The notes under the pieces are model-generated. The model saw only the letters and a program-made list of their open reading frames with translations, did no database searches and was not told the origin of the DNA. From Leptolinea sp. UBA5203 (GTDB lineage Bacteria > Chloroflexota > Anaerolineae > Anaerolineales > Anaerolineaceae): 57,940 nucleotides of DNA. Below are positions 8,823 through 16,354 of this stretch, piece after piece; within the stretch, counting starts at the first letter, position 1; each line of letters starts with the position of its first letter. The translations under genes and the position numbers were made by a program. Location of the stretch: positions 1 to 57,940 of the forward strand of contig DHVR01000080.1 in assembly GCA_002412765.1 (NCBI GenBank). Reading direction: 5' to 3'.

Positions 8823-9605
8823 TTATAAGATGGGCTGCTGCCAGTAGATAAACTTTTTTTCCAAAATTAGAATGATCTGGTACCAGAGCATGCCGCTGAG
8901 TGAGAGAATGAAAATAGCCGCAAACAGAAAGGGCAGGTTAAGGTTGGCATAGGCCAGCCACATCACTCGTCCCAAGCCGCCGGAGGCGCCTGTCCATTCC
9001 GCCACTACGGCACCGATCAAGGCCAGAGGAGCGGAAATTTTTAGGGCGGCAAATAGAAAAGGAAAGGCTGTTCGCAGACGGAGATGGATAAAAATTTCCC
9101 ATCGGCTGGCGTGCCAGGCACGGAACACATCCATCAGGGCTGGATCGGTTTTTTGAAATCCGCTTAGCATGTTGACCAGGACTGGGAAAAAGGTCATCAA
9201 TCCGGTGATGATGATTTTGGGAGTGGTGCCGAACCCCAGCCAGAGGGTTAATAAGGGGGCAATGGCAACCAGGGGTGTGGATTTGACCAGAATGGCCAGG
9301 GTCATCACCCCGTCTTCCAATCCGGGGAAGAGGGTGAGAAAAGCAGCCAGGCAGAATCCGCACATCAAACCAAGGCATAATCCCAGCAAGGCTTCGCCCA
9401 GGGTGATGCAGCTGGCTCCGCCAAAATACAGCAGATTTTGGGAGAGTGTCAGCAGGATTTGGCTGGGTGCCGGAAGAATGTAAATGGGTGTCTTGAGCAG
9501 GTGGACCGCCAGCTCCCAAAAGAAGAAAAAGACGAACACCAGTAAAGCGGCTTGAGCACCCGTGGAAATTTTTATCTGAACGCGGCTGGATTTATGCATG
9601 AGCAA
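8823..9605 (-). CDS. ABC transporter permease (SsuC/TauC/ThiX type)
   Basis: 260 residues with about six membrane segments. The BPD-type permease EAA-like loop appears around residues 160-185 (DVFRAWHASRWEIFIHLRLRTAFPFLF region). It belongs to the family that partners NMT1-type binding proteins. The start overlaps the stop of the upstream ATPase gene by 14 bp, indicating translational coupling. An internal Met two codons downstream is an alternative start. Confidence 0.88.
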   Translation of the reverse strand: MLMHKSSRVQIKISTGAQAALLVFVFFFFWELAVHLLKTPIYILPAPSQILLTLSQNLLYFGGASCITLGEALLGLCLGLMCGFCLAAFLTLFPGLEDGVMTLAILVKSTPLVAIAPLLTLWLGFGTTPKIIITGLMTFFPVLVNMLSGFQKTDPALMDVFRAWHASRWEIFIHLRLRTAFPFLFAALKISAPLALIGAVVAEWTGASGGLGRVMWLAYANLNLPFLFAAIFILSLSGMLWYQIILILEKKFIYWQQPIL

Positions 9606-10368
9606 GTGCTCCGTTCAATTGTTTGCGCAGTTGGCTTACTTGGGCCAGAAAATCAGGACTATCCGGATTGCGGGGATGAGGCAAGGTTACCGGGATGTCT
9701 GCCAGCAAGGTGCCGGGTGCCGGGCTGATGACCAGAATGCGATCCGCCAGCAGGACAGCTTCCTGAATATTGTGCGTGATCCACAGCACGGTAGGCTGCA
9801 AAGGCTGCCAGCGCACGGCGAGCTCATGGCTGAGCGAAGTGCGGGTTAGTTCATCCAAAGCCGCGAAGGGTTCATCCATCAGCCACAGCTCGACATCCAG
9901 GGACAGGAGGCGGGCCAAAGCCAGGCGCTGCTGCATGCCGCCGGAGAGGGACTCGGGCAGGGTATTGGTCGCATCCCTCAGGCCGACCATATCCAGGGCT
10001 TCATCCGGGGTCATGGAAGGCGTGGAAACCACGGGGTGAAATCGCTGTGCTAAAGCTACATTTTCCTTTACCGTCAGCCAGGGCAGTAAAGCGGGCTGCT
10101 GGGCCATCCAGCCAAGGCGCCGTTGGCTGATAAAATCCGCAGGGGAGACACCGGCAATACTGACTGTGCCCTGTGCGGGTTGGATCAGGTTAGCTAGAAT
10201 GCGGAAGAGTGTGGATTTTCCACATCCGCTGGGACCGATGATGGCCACAAATTCTCCCCGATTGACGGAGAAATTTATATCCCTGACGGCTGGGCGCGGG
10301 GGACGTCCAGCATAGGTATGGCTGACATTGCAAAAATCGACCAGACAGGATTCAGGGTGTTTTTCCAC
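9592..10368 (-). CDS. ABC transporter ATP-binding protein (SsuB/TauB/ThiZ type)
   Basis: 258 residues with all ABC motifs: Walker A GPSGCGKST (about 42-50), Q-loop in MAQQPALLPWLTV, signature LSGGMQQRLALARLL (about 140), Walker B LWLMDEPFAALDE and switch His in LWITHN. It energises import by the adjacent permease. It overlaps the upstream regulator gene by 17 bp and the downstream permease gene by 14 bp, so the three are tightly coupled. Confidence 0.93.
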   Translation of the reverse strand: MEKHPESCLVDFCNVSHTYAGRPPRPAVRDINFSVNRGEFVAIIGPSGCGKSTLFRILANLIQPAQGTVSIAGVSPADFISQRRLGWMAQQPALLPWLTVKENVALAQRFHPVVSTPSMTPDEALDMVGLRDATNTLPESLSGGMQQRLALARLLSLDVELWLMDEPFAALDELTRTSLSHELAVRWQPLQPTVLWITHNIQEAVLLADRILVISPAPGTLLADIPVTLPHPRNPDSPDFLAQVSQLRKQLNGALAHA

Positions 10369-11491
10369 CGGCGATTCCTTTCCAGCCCTTTAACTGTTCT
10401 GGCGTGATGAAGAAGACCCCTTCAATGCGTTGCGCTAGATCCGGTAGAATGGAGCCCATATAGCGCTGTGACATGCGGTCCACCACGGTTTTGGGAACCG
10501 AGGTCAGGGTTTCTTTTTTGGCCAACCCACGTACCACCACGCGGTGGAAGGGCGGCCAGGGTTCATCAATGGTCAGTGAGACATTGGGATTTTCGGAAAT
10601 ATATTGTGCCCAGTAGGAACCAATCCAGGAGAGCACGATAAAATGGCTGCCGTCCCATTCCTGCCAGACCGGCACCACGTGCGGCCGTCCATCGGGACGG
10701 ATGCAGGCCAAGCGCGCAGACCACGGTCCCTGCAGGAAAGCTGTAATTTCAGCTAAGCTCATCTCGCTGGTGACCTGGATGGGTGAGAACTCACCGGGGT
10801 GATAGGGGAAATAAGACTGCGCTCCCAATTGGTAGGATATGCGCGAAGCCATGCTGCGCAGGTCACTGGAAAATGCCTGCGAGAAGGATTCCTGGTTCCA
10901 GCGATTGAGGGGAGCAGTGATCACCAACAGAGCACTGGGGGTAACCCCATCCGGGCAGATGGGCGTTGCACATTCCCAAGTATCGGCTGTGTGAAATACG
11001 GTCACGCCGTGTTGGACGATTTCGTGAGTGGGCGGCGGTGAAAACAGGGACGTGAGGAAGGCTGGCGTGGATTCCATTTGACCTAAAGGATAGACGCTGC
11101 GTACCTGTTGTTGGGATTCAACCTGTGCATGGATGAAGGGTTTGTCTGCGTTGAAACTGATTAACAACACTGTTTCGCTGAACGCGCAGCGATTGGCTTC
11201 ATTATAAAAGCAGGTGATCAGATCTTGCCCCAGGGAAGGCCCTGCAAAATGAGACCATTGCTCCAGGCGCGGGCCGGCATAGTAACGGCCTCTCCTTTCA
11301 CTTTGTTCAAGATAACCTAACTGCTTTAATGTTTTTAGGAGTTGGAATAGGGTGGAACGCGGAACATCCACGAGGGCTAACAATTCCTGCGGTGTGTATC
11401 CGTCCTGTGAGGCAGCTATTAATTCAAGAATTTGCAGGGTGCGTTCAACGGCTGGTAGATAGGCATCCGGTTGCATTTTGTAGTCCATCAT
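10352..11491 (-). CDS. IclR-type regulator fused to a C-terminal pyridoxamine 5'-phosphate oxidase-like domain
   Basis: 379 residues with three parts. Residues about 10-75 are an IclR winged helix (LQILELIAASQDGYTPQELL, DVPRSTLFQLLKTLKQLGYL). Residues about 80-235 resemble an IclR effector domain (ETVLLISFNADKPFIHAQVE). Residues about 245-379 are a PNPOx-like split barrel (ARLACIRPDGRPHVVPVWQEWDG, NPNVSLTIDEPWPPFHRVVV) of the kind that binds FMN or F420. It is the first gene of the ABC operon, so it probably regulates uptake. The fusion suggests sensing by a flavin-type cofactor, but this is inference. Flavin-binding residues cannot be confirmed by eye. Confidence 0.8.
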   Translation of the reverse strand: MMDYKMQPDAYLPAVERTLQILELIAASQDGYTPQELLALVDVPRSTLFQLLKTLKQLGYLEQSERRGRYYAGPRLEQWSHFAGPSLGQDLITCFYNEANRCAFSETVLLISFNADKPFIHAQVESQQQVRSVYPLGQMESTPAFLTSLFSPPPTHEIVQHGVTVFHTADTWECATPICPDGVTPSALLVITAPLNRWNQESFSQAFSSDLRSMASRISYQLGAQSYFPYHPGEFSPIQVTSEMSLAEITAFLQGPWSARLACIRPDGRPHVVPVWQEWDGSHFIVLSWIGSYWAQYISENPNVSLTIDEPWPPFHRVVVRGLAKKETLTSVPKTVVDRMSQRYMGSILPDLAQRIEGVFFITPEQLKGWKGIAGGKTP

Positions 11492-11556
11492 ACTGTACTG
11501 AAGTGCAATATATCAGACTGTGATTTAGTTGTCAAGCAGAACACCAAATTTAACAA

Positions 11557-11584
11557 AAAAAACCCCGACGATTGGATATCGGGG
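11557..11584 (-). terminator. Terminator after the sortase-small protein unit
   Basis: CCCCGA (11563-11568) pairs with TCGGGG (11579-11584). On the minus strand the stem is followed by a run of about eight T. It lies 24 bp beyond the stop of the small membrane protein gene. Confidence 0.8.
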
Positions 11585-11607
11585 TGAAATCAGTGAGGTA
11601 GAAAAAT

Positions 11608-11778
11608 TTATTTAATGATGAAAGAGGCAATCACCAGGATGGCAATAAAGGAAACTGCCATAATGCCAATTTTTTTGAGATCTTTGATGATGTTGGTATA
11701 ATCCGGATTAAATTCTTGAGCGGTGGTGTTCTTTTTGCTCATGGTACTGCTGTTGGTGCTTCTTGATTTTGTAGCCAT
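11608..11778 (-). CDS. Small single-span membrane protein (56 aa), unknown function
   Basis: A 56-residue frame starting MATKSRSTNSSTMSKKNTTA, with a polar Ser/Thr/Lys-rich N-terminus, a DYTNIIKDLKKIGI amphipathic stretch and one C-terminal hydrophobic helix (about 38-54, ending FIIK). A clear SD (aggag, 8 nt before ATG) and a terminator 24 bp after the stop support it as a real gene. It begins 29 bp after the sortase gene on the same strand, so co-expression is likely. The shape recalls SecE-like single-span proteins, but I cannot call that family. Confidence 0.65.
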   Translation of the reverse strand: MATKSRSTNSSTMSKKNTTAQEFNPDYTNIIKDLKKIGIMAVSFIAILVIASFIIK

Positions 11779-11807
11779 TAATTGTCTCCTGAACTATGAA
11801 TTTGAGC

Positions 11808-12686
11808 TCAATTCTGCAAAATTGCCTTTACCACAACCCGTTGGTTATCAACCAGGTAAGGGTAGCAGGATATCAATGTTACCACAGGTTCCTGTGTATT
11901 GGCCATCACTTCCACGGCAGTTGGTTCAACAAAGCGAATTTCCTGAATGGTATAGCGATAGGATTTTTGGCTAGTGAAGACGGTGATTTCATTGCCTACC
12001 GCCAGTTTGTCCAGATCGCGGAAAATTTCTCCAAAGACATCATTATGCGCAGAGAGAATCATGTTGCCGGCTTGTCCGGGGTTTGGTGTTCCGGCGTGCT
12101 GGCCTACGCCTTTCTTTAATTGTTCCCATCCATCCCCTTGAATCACGGGAGCGTCCACTGAAATATCGGGGATCTGAATGCGGACTGCCTGCTCCGGGCC
12201 CGGGGTTGGCAGGGGAAGATCGGCCAGGGATTGCACCAGGGGACGTAAATGTTCGGGGATTTCAGCCGTGTTTGGCTGCACGCCGCCTGGCACATTGGGC
12301 GGGGTATGCCCGGATGGCAAGACGACGGCCATGATCAGCGGGGTGGCGGTCATGGTGGGCTGTTCAAGTACGGTGGCGACTTCGCGGTTTAAATCCTGGA
12401 TCACATTAAAGCCGGTATATAAAATGAAAAGTAATCCGCCTACTGCGAGGACCTCAACCATGAAGAGGAATTTTTCCCAGAAGGATTTGGCTCGATTTGG
12501 GGCTGAATGGATTTGCTTCCCCTCTGAACCATGCTGGTTGGGTGGGGTGTTGACATCCACATCAATAATTCGGCCAGTTTGACGATATTGGGCTAATCGT
12601 TCCTGCCGCTGTTGGGTTCGTTTTTCAATCAGCAGATTCTGTAATTCTTTTTCCGATAATTGTTCAGGAGGTCGTTTCTTTGCCAT
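11808..12686 (-). CDS. Class D/E-type sortase
   Basis: 292 residues from ATG 12686 (MAKKRPPEQLSEKE); a longer frame to 12812 exists but lacks support. A charged cytoplasmic N-terminus of about 85 residues precedes one membrane span (about 87-110), then a Pro-rich spacer and the catalytic sortase barrel. His is in ILSAHNDVFG, the active-site Cys in VVTLISCYPY and Arg in NQRVVVKA. Sortases join proteins carrying an LPXTG-like signal to surface acceptors. No substrate with a sorting signal is seen nearby; the 56-residue protein downstream is the only partner candidate. Confidence 0.85.
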   Translation of the reverse strand: MAKKRPPEQLSEKELQNLLIEKRTQQRQERLAQYRQTGRIIDVDVNTPPNQHGSEGKQIHSAPNRAKSFWEKFLFMVEVLAVGGLLFILYTGFNVIQDLNREVATVLEQPTMTATPLIMAVVLPSGHTPPNVPGGVQPNTAEIPEHLRPLVQSLADLPLPTPGPEQAVRIQIPDISVDAPVIQGDGWEQLKKGVGQHAGTPNPGQAGNMILSAHNDVFGEIFRDLDKLAVGNEITVFTSQKSYRYTIQEIRFVEPTAVEVMANTQEPVVTLISCYPYLVDNQRVVVKAILQN

Positions 12687-13041
12687 AGGGTTCCCAATTG
12701 TTTGCCTGTTTGAATTATACCGCAGATGCTTTATCGTTTGGTGCAAGATTGGTACCAACCATGACCGAATCCACGCCTGATCGGATATGTCGAGGTGTTT
12801 AATACAGGACATGATTTTTGGTAAATCTGTTTGTATAATGGATGTAAAGAAAGGATGAAAGAATTTAAATTCTTTACAACATTCTTATGCGAAAAAGCTG
12901 AACATCTTATGGAGGATGCCGATAAGAAATGAAGAGGAAGCCGTTTGATTTTCTTCCGTACCTTGGAGAATAACAGTCGGCAGAGTATTGAGTTAGAAGG
13001 CTCGGTGTATAGGAGAAAACCTCAGTACATCCGGGAGGAAA

Positions 13042-13392
13042 ATGATGCTGGAGACAAAAGTACTAAAATCCCTGCGGAGATTAGGGGAAGATTTTTTATC
13101 GGAGTTGATTTCTATCTATTTACGCGAGGATGCCAAGTTGCTGGAGCGTATCGAAATTGCTGCCAGACAGCAGGATGTCGATGAAGGCAGCATGGCAGCC
13201 CACCGCTTGAGAGGATCGAGTTACAGTCTGGGGGTGAACACAATAGGCGATCTTTGCCGCGAAGTAGAAAACGCTTTTGATGAGCAGCAATTTGACTTGC
13301 TGGAACCTCTGATCGAGCGCCTAAAAGACGAATCGCTCGTTGCCCGGGCAGAATTGATTCGTGTTCAAAGTAGATTGGAACCTGCCCTCTAA
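13042..13392 (+). CDS. Orphan histidine phosphotransfer (HPt) domain protein
   Basis: 116 residues consisting only of an HPt four-helix bundle. The phosphorylatable His is His54 in AAHRLRGSSYSLGV, matching the AHxLKGSSxxLG consensus. HPt proteins relay phosphate between receiver domains in multistep phosphorelays. A good SD (gggagg, 13033-13038) precedes the ATG. A TATAAT at 12834-12839 may start the transcript, leaving a leader of about 190 nt. No kinase or receiver gene is adjacent, so its partners are elsewhere. Confidence 0.8.
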   Translation: MMLETKVLKSLRRLGEDFLSELISIYLREDAKLLERIEIAARQQDVDEGSMAAHRLRGSSYSLGVNTIGDLCREVENAFDEQQFDLLEPLIERLKDESLVARAELIRVQSRLEPAL

Positions 13393-13496
13393 ATAGCGAA
13401 GATTTACATTATGCAAGTTCTGGTATGAGGGTGGAGATTCCAGCAACTCTGTGATATACTTCAACAGATTAAACACAATTCACACGCTGTTTGACA

Positions 13497-13536
13497 TTTT
13501 TCTGCGTGCCGTGCCATGTGGCTGCGGTCAGAAAAA
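13497..13536 (+). promoter_or_regulatory. rpsB leader hairpin, candidate S2 autoregulatory element
   Basis: TTTTTCTG (13497-13504) pairs with CAGAAAAA (13529-13536). Inside, CCG/CGG (13509-13511 with 13525-13527) and GCC/GGC (13513-13515 with 13520-13522) extend the stem to a 4-nt loop. It lies 47 nt upstream of rpsB, after a TATACT-type -10 at about 13454. rpsB leaders are autoregulated by S2 in several phyla. Whether this hairpin serves that role is inference. Confidence 0.5.
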
Positions 13537-13583
13537 CGGATGAGAGCAGCGGCGGAAAAAACGCAAAAGGAGAATCTTTAAAA

Positions 13584-14483
13584 ATGGCTTCTGGAATTTC
13601 AATGAAAGCCCTACTGGAAAGTGGTGTCCATTTCGGTCATCGAACGAATAAATGGGACCCCAAAATGCGCCCGTTCATCTTCACTGAGCGAAACGGGATC
13701 CACATTATTGATTTACAACAGACGGTTAAGTCTTTATCCGATGCTTATGATCTGATTCGGGACACCGTTGCTGCTGGCGGTAAAGTGATGTTTGTTGGTA
13801 CCAAACGACAGGCTCAGGATACCATCCGCGAAGAAGCGATCCGCTGTGGCATGCCCTATGTCACCACCCGCTGGTTGGGCGGTACGCTGACCAACTGGGT
13901 CACCATCCAGAAACGGATCTACGAACTGGAACGGCTGGAAAAATTACGCGACACTGGCGAAATCAATCGTCTGACCAAAAAAGAAGGCCTATTAATTGCC
14001 CGCGAAATTCGCCGTTTAGAGCTTCGCTTGAGCGGTTTGCGTAACATGCATGACCTGCCTGATTTGATCTTCATCGTTGATGTAGGTCGCGAATACACGG
14101 CTGTGCATGAATCCAATGTAAAAAAGATTCCCATCATCGCGATGGTTGATACCAACTGCGATCCCCGCAATATTGACTATGTCATCCCCTCCAACGATGA
14201 TGCCATCCGGGCGATCAAATTAGTCGTCAGCAAGATTGCTGATGCTGCCCTTGAAGGCAAAGCCATCCGCAAAGATGACGACCCACAAGCCCATGATATC
14301 TCTGCTGCTCACATTCCTGTGCAGACTGAAAATCAGTTCTCAGCCATTGTTGCTGAAGAAGAACTGGATGATGCTGCTTTGCTGGGTCAATCGACCTTAG
14401 CCAAAATCAGTCCTCAGGTTGAAGAGGCCAAAGAAGCTGATTTGGTTGTTGAATCAGTTGACGAGACTGAAAAAGCTGAATAA
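13584..14483 (+). CDS. rpsB: Small ribosomal subunit protein uS2
   Basis: 299 residues from ATG 13584 (MASGISMKALLESGVHFGH), with SD aaggaga 11 nt upstream. The longer frame from 13491 runs through the leader hairpin and is rejected. Conserved S2 segments are HFGHRTNKWDPKMRPFI, GTKRQAQDTI, TTRWLGGTLTNW, LPDLIFIVDVGRE and NCDPRNIDYVIPSNDDAIRAI. It is required for 30S assembly at the neck. A C-terminal acidic extension of about 60 residues is longer than in E. coli. It is followed 44 bp later by tsf. Confidence 0.97.
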   Translation: MASGISMKALLESGVHFGHRTNKWDPKMRPFIFTERNGIHIIDLQQTVKSLSDAYDLIRDTVAAGGKVMFVGTKRQAQDTIREEAIRCGMPYVTTRWLGGTLTNWVTIQKRIYELERLEKLRDTGEINRLTKKEGLLIAREIRRLELRLSGLRNMHDLPDLIFIVDVGREYTAVHESNVKKIPIIAMVDTNCDPRNIDYVIPSNDDAIRAIKLVVSKIADAALEGKAIRKDDDPQAHDISAAHIPVQTENQFSAIVAEEELDDAALLGQSTLAKISPQVEEAKEADLVVESVDETEKAE

Positions 14484-14527
14484 CTTCGGCGTATAAACCA
14501 GATAATTCACAAACAAGGGTAGATAGA

Positions 14528-15142
14528 ATGGCAATTACGACTGAAATGATTAAAGAACTACGAACAGCCACCGGAGCCGGAATTCTGGATTGTCGGAAAG
14601 CATTGGAAAATGCCGAAGGTTCCATGGAAAAAGCATTGGACTTTTTACGCGAGAAAGGACTGGCTACAGTTGAAAAACGAGCTGATCGCGTTGCTTCAGA
14701 AGGTATCGTCGAGATTTACTCTCATGGCGGTGGCCGCGTGGGTGTGATGGTCGAAGTCAATTGCGAAACGGATTTCGTCGCCCGCTCTGACGCTTTTAAA
14801 AGCCTGGCTCATGAACTTGCTCTGCAAATTGCGGGTATGGCTCCTCTGTATATCACAGACGATGATATTCCAGCCGAAGTTCTTGAACAGGAAAAGAATG
14901 AAGCCCTAGCCAAGGCGAAAGAAGAAGGCAAACCGGAAGCAATCCTCCCAAAAATCGCAGAAGGTGTTGTCCGAAAATACAAAGAAAACAATGTTCTGAT
15001 GCGCCAGGCTTACATTCGAGATGAGACGATGACCATTCAAGATCTTCTCAACCAGAATGTAGCTGCTATGGGTGAGAACGTCATTATTCGTCGATTTGCC
15101 CGATGGGCATTAGGTGAATTACAGAAACAATCGGAAGAATAG
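14528..15142 (+). CDS. tsf: Elongation factor Ts
   Basis: 204 residues. An N-terminal UBA-like domain (MIKELRTATGAGILDCRKAL) and the core TDFVARSDAFKSLAHELALQIA are both canonical. EF-Ts exchanges nucleotide on EF-Tu, whose gene tuf begins at 57675. The protein is of the short type, with one core repeat, as in Thermus and Chloroflexota. It lies in the rpsB-tsf-pyrH order, but an intrinsic terminator separates it from pyrH. Confidence 0.97.
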   Translation: MAITTEMIKELRTATGAGILDCRKALENAEGSMEKALDFLREKGLATVEKRADRVASEGIVEIYSHGGGRVGVMVEVNCETDFVARSDAFKSLAHELALQIAGMAPLYITDDDIPAEVLEQEKNEALAKAKEEGKPEAILPKIAEGVVRKYKENNVLMRQAYIRDETMTIQDLLNQNVAAMGENVIIRRFARWALGELQKQSEE

Positions 15143-15152
15143 AGCTTTAATA

Positions 15153-15179
15153 AACCAACCCTCGGGTTGGTTTTTTTTT
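15153..15179 (+). terminator. Terminator between tsf and pyrH
   Basis: AACCAACCC and GGGTTGGTT form a perfect 9-bp stem with a very short loop, followed by nine T. It should end or attenuate the rpsB-tsf transcript before pyrH. Confidence 0.88.
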
Positions 15180-15213
15180 ACACCCGACATGGGTGTTGGC
15201 AATGTGAGGAGCT

Positions 15214-15927
15214 ATGGAAAAATTAATCTATCATCGCATATTATTAAAGCTGAGTGGTGAAGCGCTGGCCGGTGAATATAATAATGGCATAGATCCTCAC
15301 CGTGCGGATCATATTGCCGAAAGAATTCGCGAAGTTCGTGAAATGGGTGTAGACGTTGCCGTGGTGATTGGTGCTGGAAACTTGTGGCGTGGCCGAGCTG
15401 GTCTTGAAATGGGGATGGATCGGGCTACTGCGGATTATATGGGTATGCTGGCTACGGTGATGAACGCGCTGGCCATGATGGACAGTCTGGAGCGTATCAA
15501 TGTCACCACCCGCGTGCAATCGGCGATCGAGATGCGGTCCGTGGCTGAACCCTACATTCGCCGGCGGGCAATTCGCCATCTGGAAAAAGGCCGTGTGGTC
15601 ATTTTTGGCGGCGGCACGGGCAACCCGTATTTTTCCACGGATACCGCAGCCGCATTGCGCGCCATGGAAATAGACGCCGATGTGGTCATCAAGGCCACCA
15701 AAGTGGATGGTGTCTATGACCGCGATCCAATGAAATTCCCCGATGCAGTGAGGTTTGATCGATTGAGTTATATCGAGACCTTAAACCGTCGATTGGAAGT
15801 CATGGATAGCACTGCCACCTCCCTGTGTATGGAAAATAAAATGCCCATCCTGGTGTTGAACTTGTGGGATGACAATGCCTTGAGGCGTGCGTTGCTCGGT
15901 GAACCTGTAGGTACTTTGGTAAGTTAG
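15214..15927 (+). CDS. pyrH: UMP kinase
   Basis: 237 residues of the amino-acid kinase fold: ILLKLSGEALAGE at the start (phosphate loop), VVIGAGNLWRG, TADYMGMLATVMNALAM and IFGGGTGNPYFSTDTAAALRA. It phosphorylates UMP to UDP. The SD gaggag precedes the ATG. Because a terminator precedes it, it may rely on readthrough or its own promoter. The usual next gene, frr, is absent; a terminator and repeats follow. Confidence 0.97.
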   Translation: MEKLIYHRILLKLSGEALAGEYNNGIDPHRADHIAERIREVREMGVDVAVVIGAGNLWRGRAGLEMGMDRATADYMGMLATVMNALAMMDSLERINVTTRVQSAIEMRSVAEPYIRRRAIRHLEKGRVVIFGGGTGNPYFSTDTAAALRAMEIDADVVIKATKVDGVYDRDPMKFPDAVRFDRLSYIETLNRRLEVMDSTATSLCMENKMPILVLNLWDDNALRRALLGEPVGTLVS

Positions 15928-15955
15928 GTAAAGAACAATCTTATGAAAAAATGAA

Positions 15956-15990
15956 AACCTCACCTGTCGCAAGATCGGTGAGGTTTTTTT
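15956..15990 (+). terminator. Terminator after pyrH
   Basis: AACCTCACC pairs with GGTGAGGTT around a 12-nt loop, followed by seven T. Confidence 0.88.
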
Positions 15991-16009
15991 GATTAAGGAT
16001 ATATTGTCA

Positions 16010-16331
16010 ATGTTGGGGTGCCCGAGCGCATGCAAAGGGCCGATTCCGTCCCGGGCAGGTCTCAGACCTGCCCCTACGTAGTCAATATACTCAAAAAATT
16101 GTAGGGGTACCCCTCGCGGGTACCCGTGCACATGTAATAAGCCGATTCCATTCAGGGCAGGGGCGAGCCTTGTCCCAATGGTGGTAATATTTTCAACAAT
16201 CCGTAGGGGTGCCCCTCGCGGGTACCCGAGTACATGCAATAGGCCGAATCCATCCTGGGCAGGTCTCAGACCTGCCCCTACGTTATACAAATATTCTATT
16301 AAACCAAATGGGCACCCATGCGGGTGCCCGG
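16010..16331. repeat. Tandem 102-bp repeat, three copies, REP-like
   Basis: Three copies have a period of 102 bp: the shared tacccg/gcccg anchor falls at about 16021, 16123 and 16225. Each carries a (c)acatg(c/t)aa...ggccgattcc core and a palindromic block such as gggcaggtctcagacctgccc. A further inverted block gggcacccatgcgggtgccc is at about 16310-16331. The copies differ by scattered substitutions. They fill the space between pyrH and the converging lipoprotein gene. No coding frame is supported here. Confidence 0.85.
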
Positions 16332-16354
16332 AATTAATTAAGGCTTGGCTGTAC

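Noticed and set aside
12855..12932. 25-codon frame (MKEFKFFTTFLCEKAEHLMEDADKK) after a TATAAT box
   Set aside because: It may be a leader peptide of the HPt gene, but its purine-rich stretch touches the ATG and there is no support for translation.
13491..13583. N-terminal extension of rpsB by 31 codons
   Set aside because: It runs through a stable leader hairpin and lacks an SD, while ATG 13584 has a good SD and matches the S2 start.
16010..16331. CRISPR array
   Set aside because: The repeats are 102 bp apart, imperfect and contain palindromes. There are no short identical repeats with unique spacers and no cas genes.
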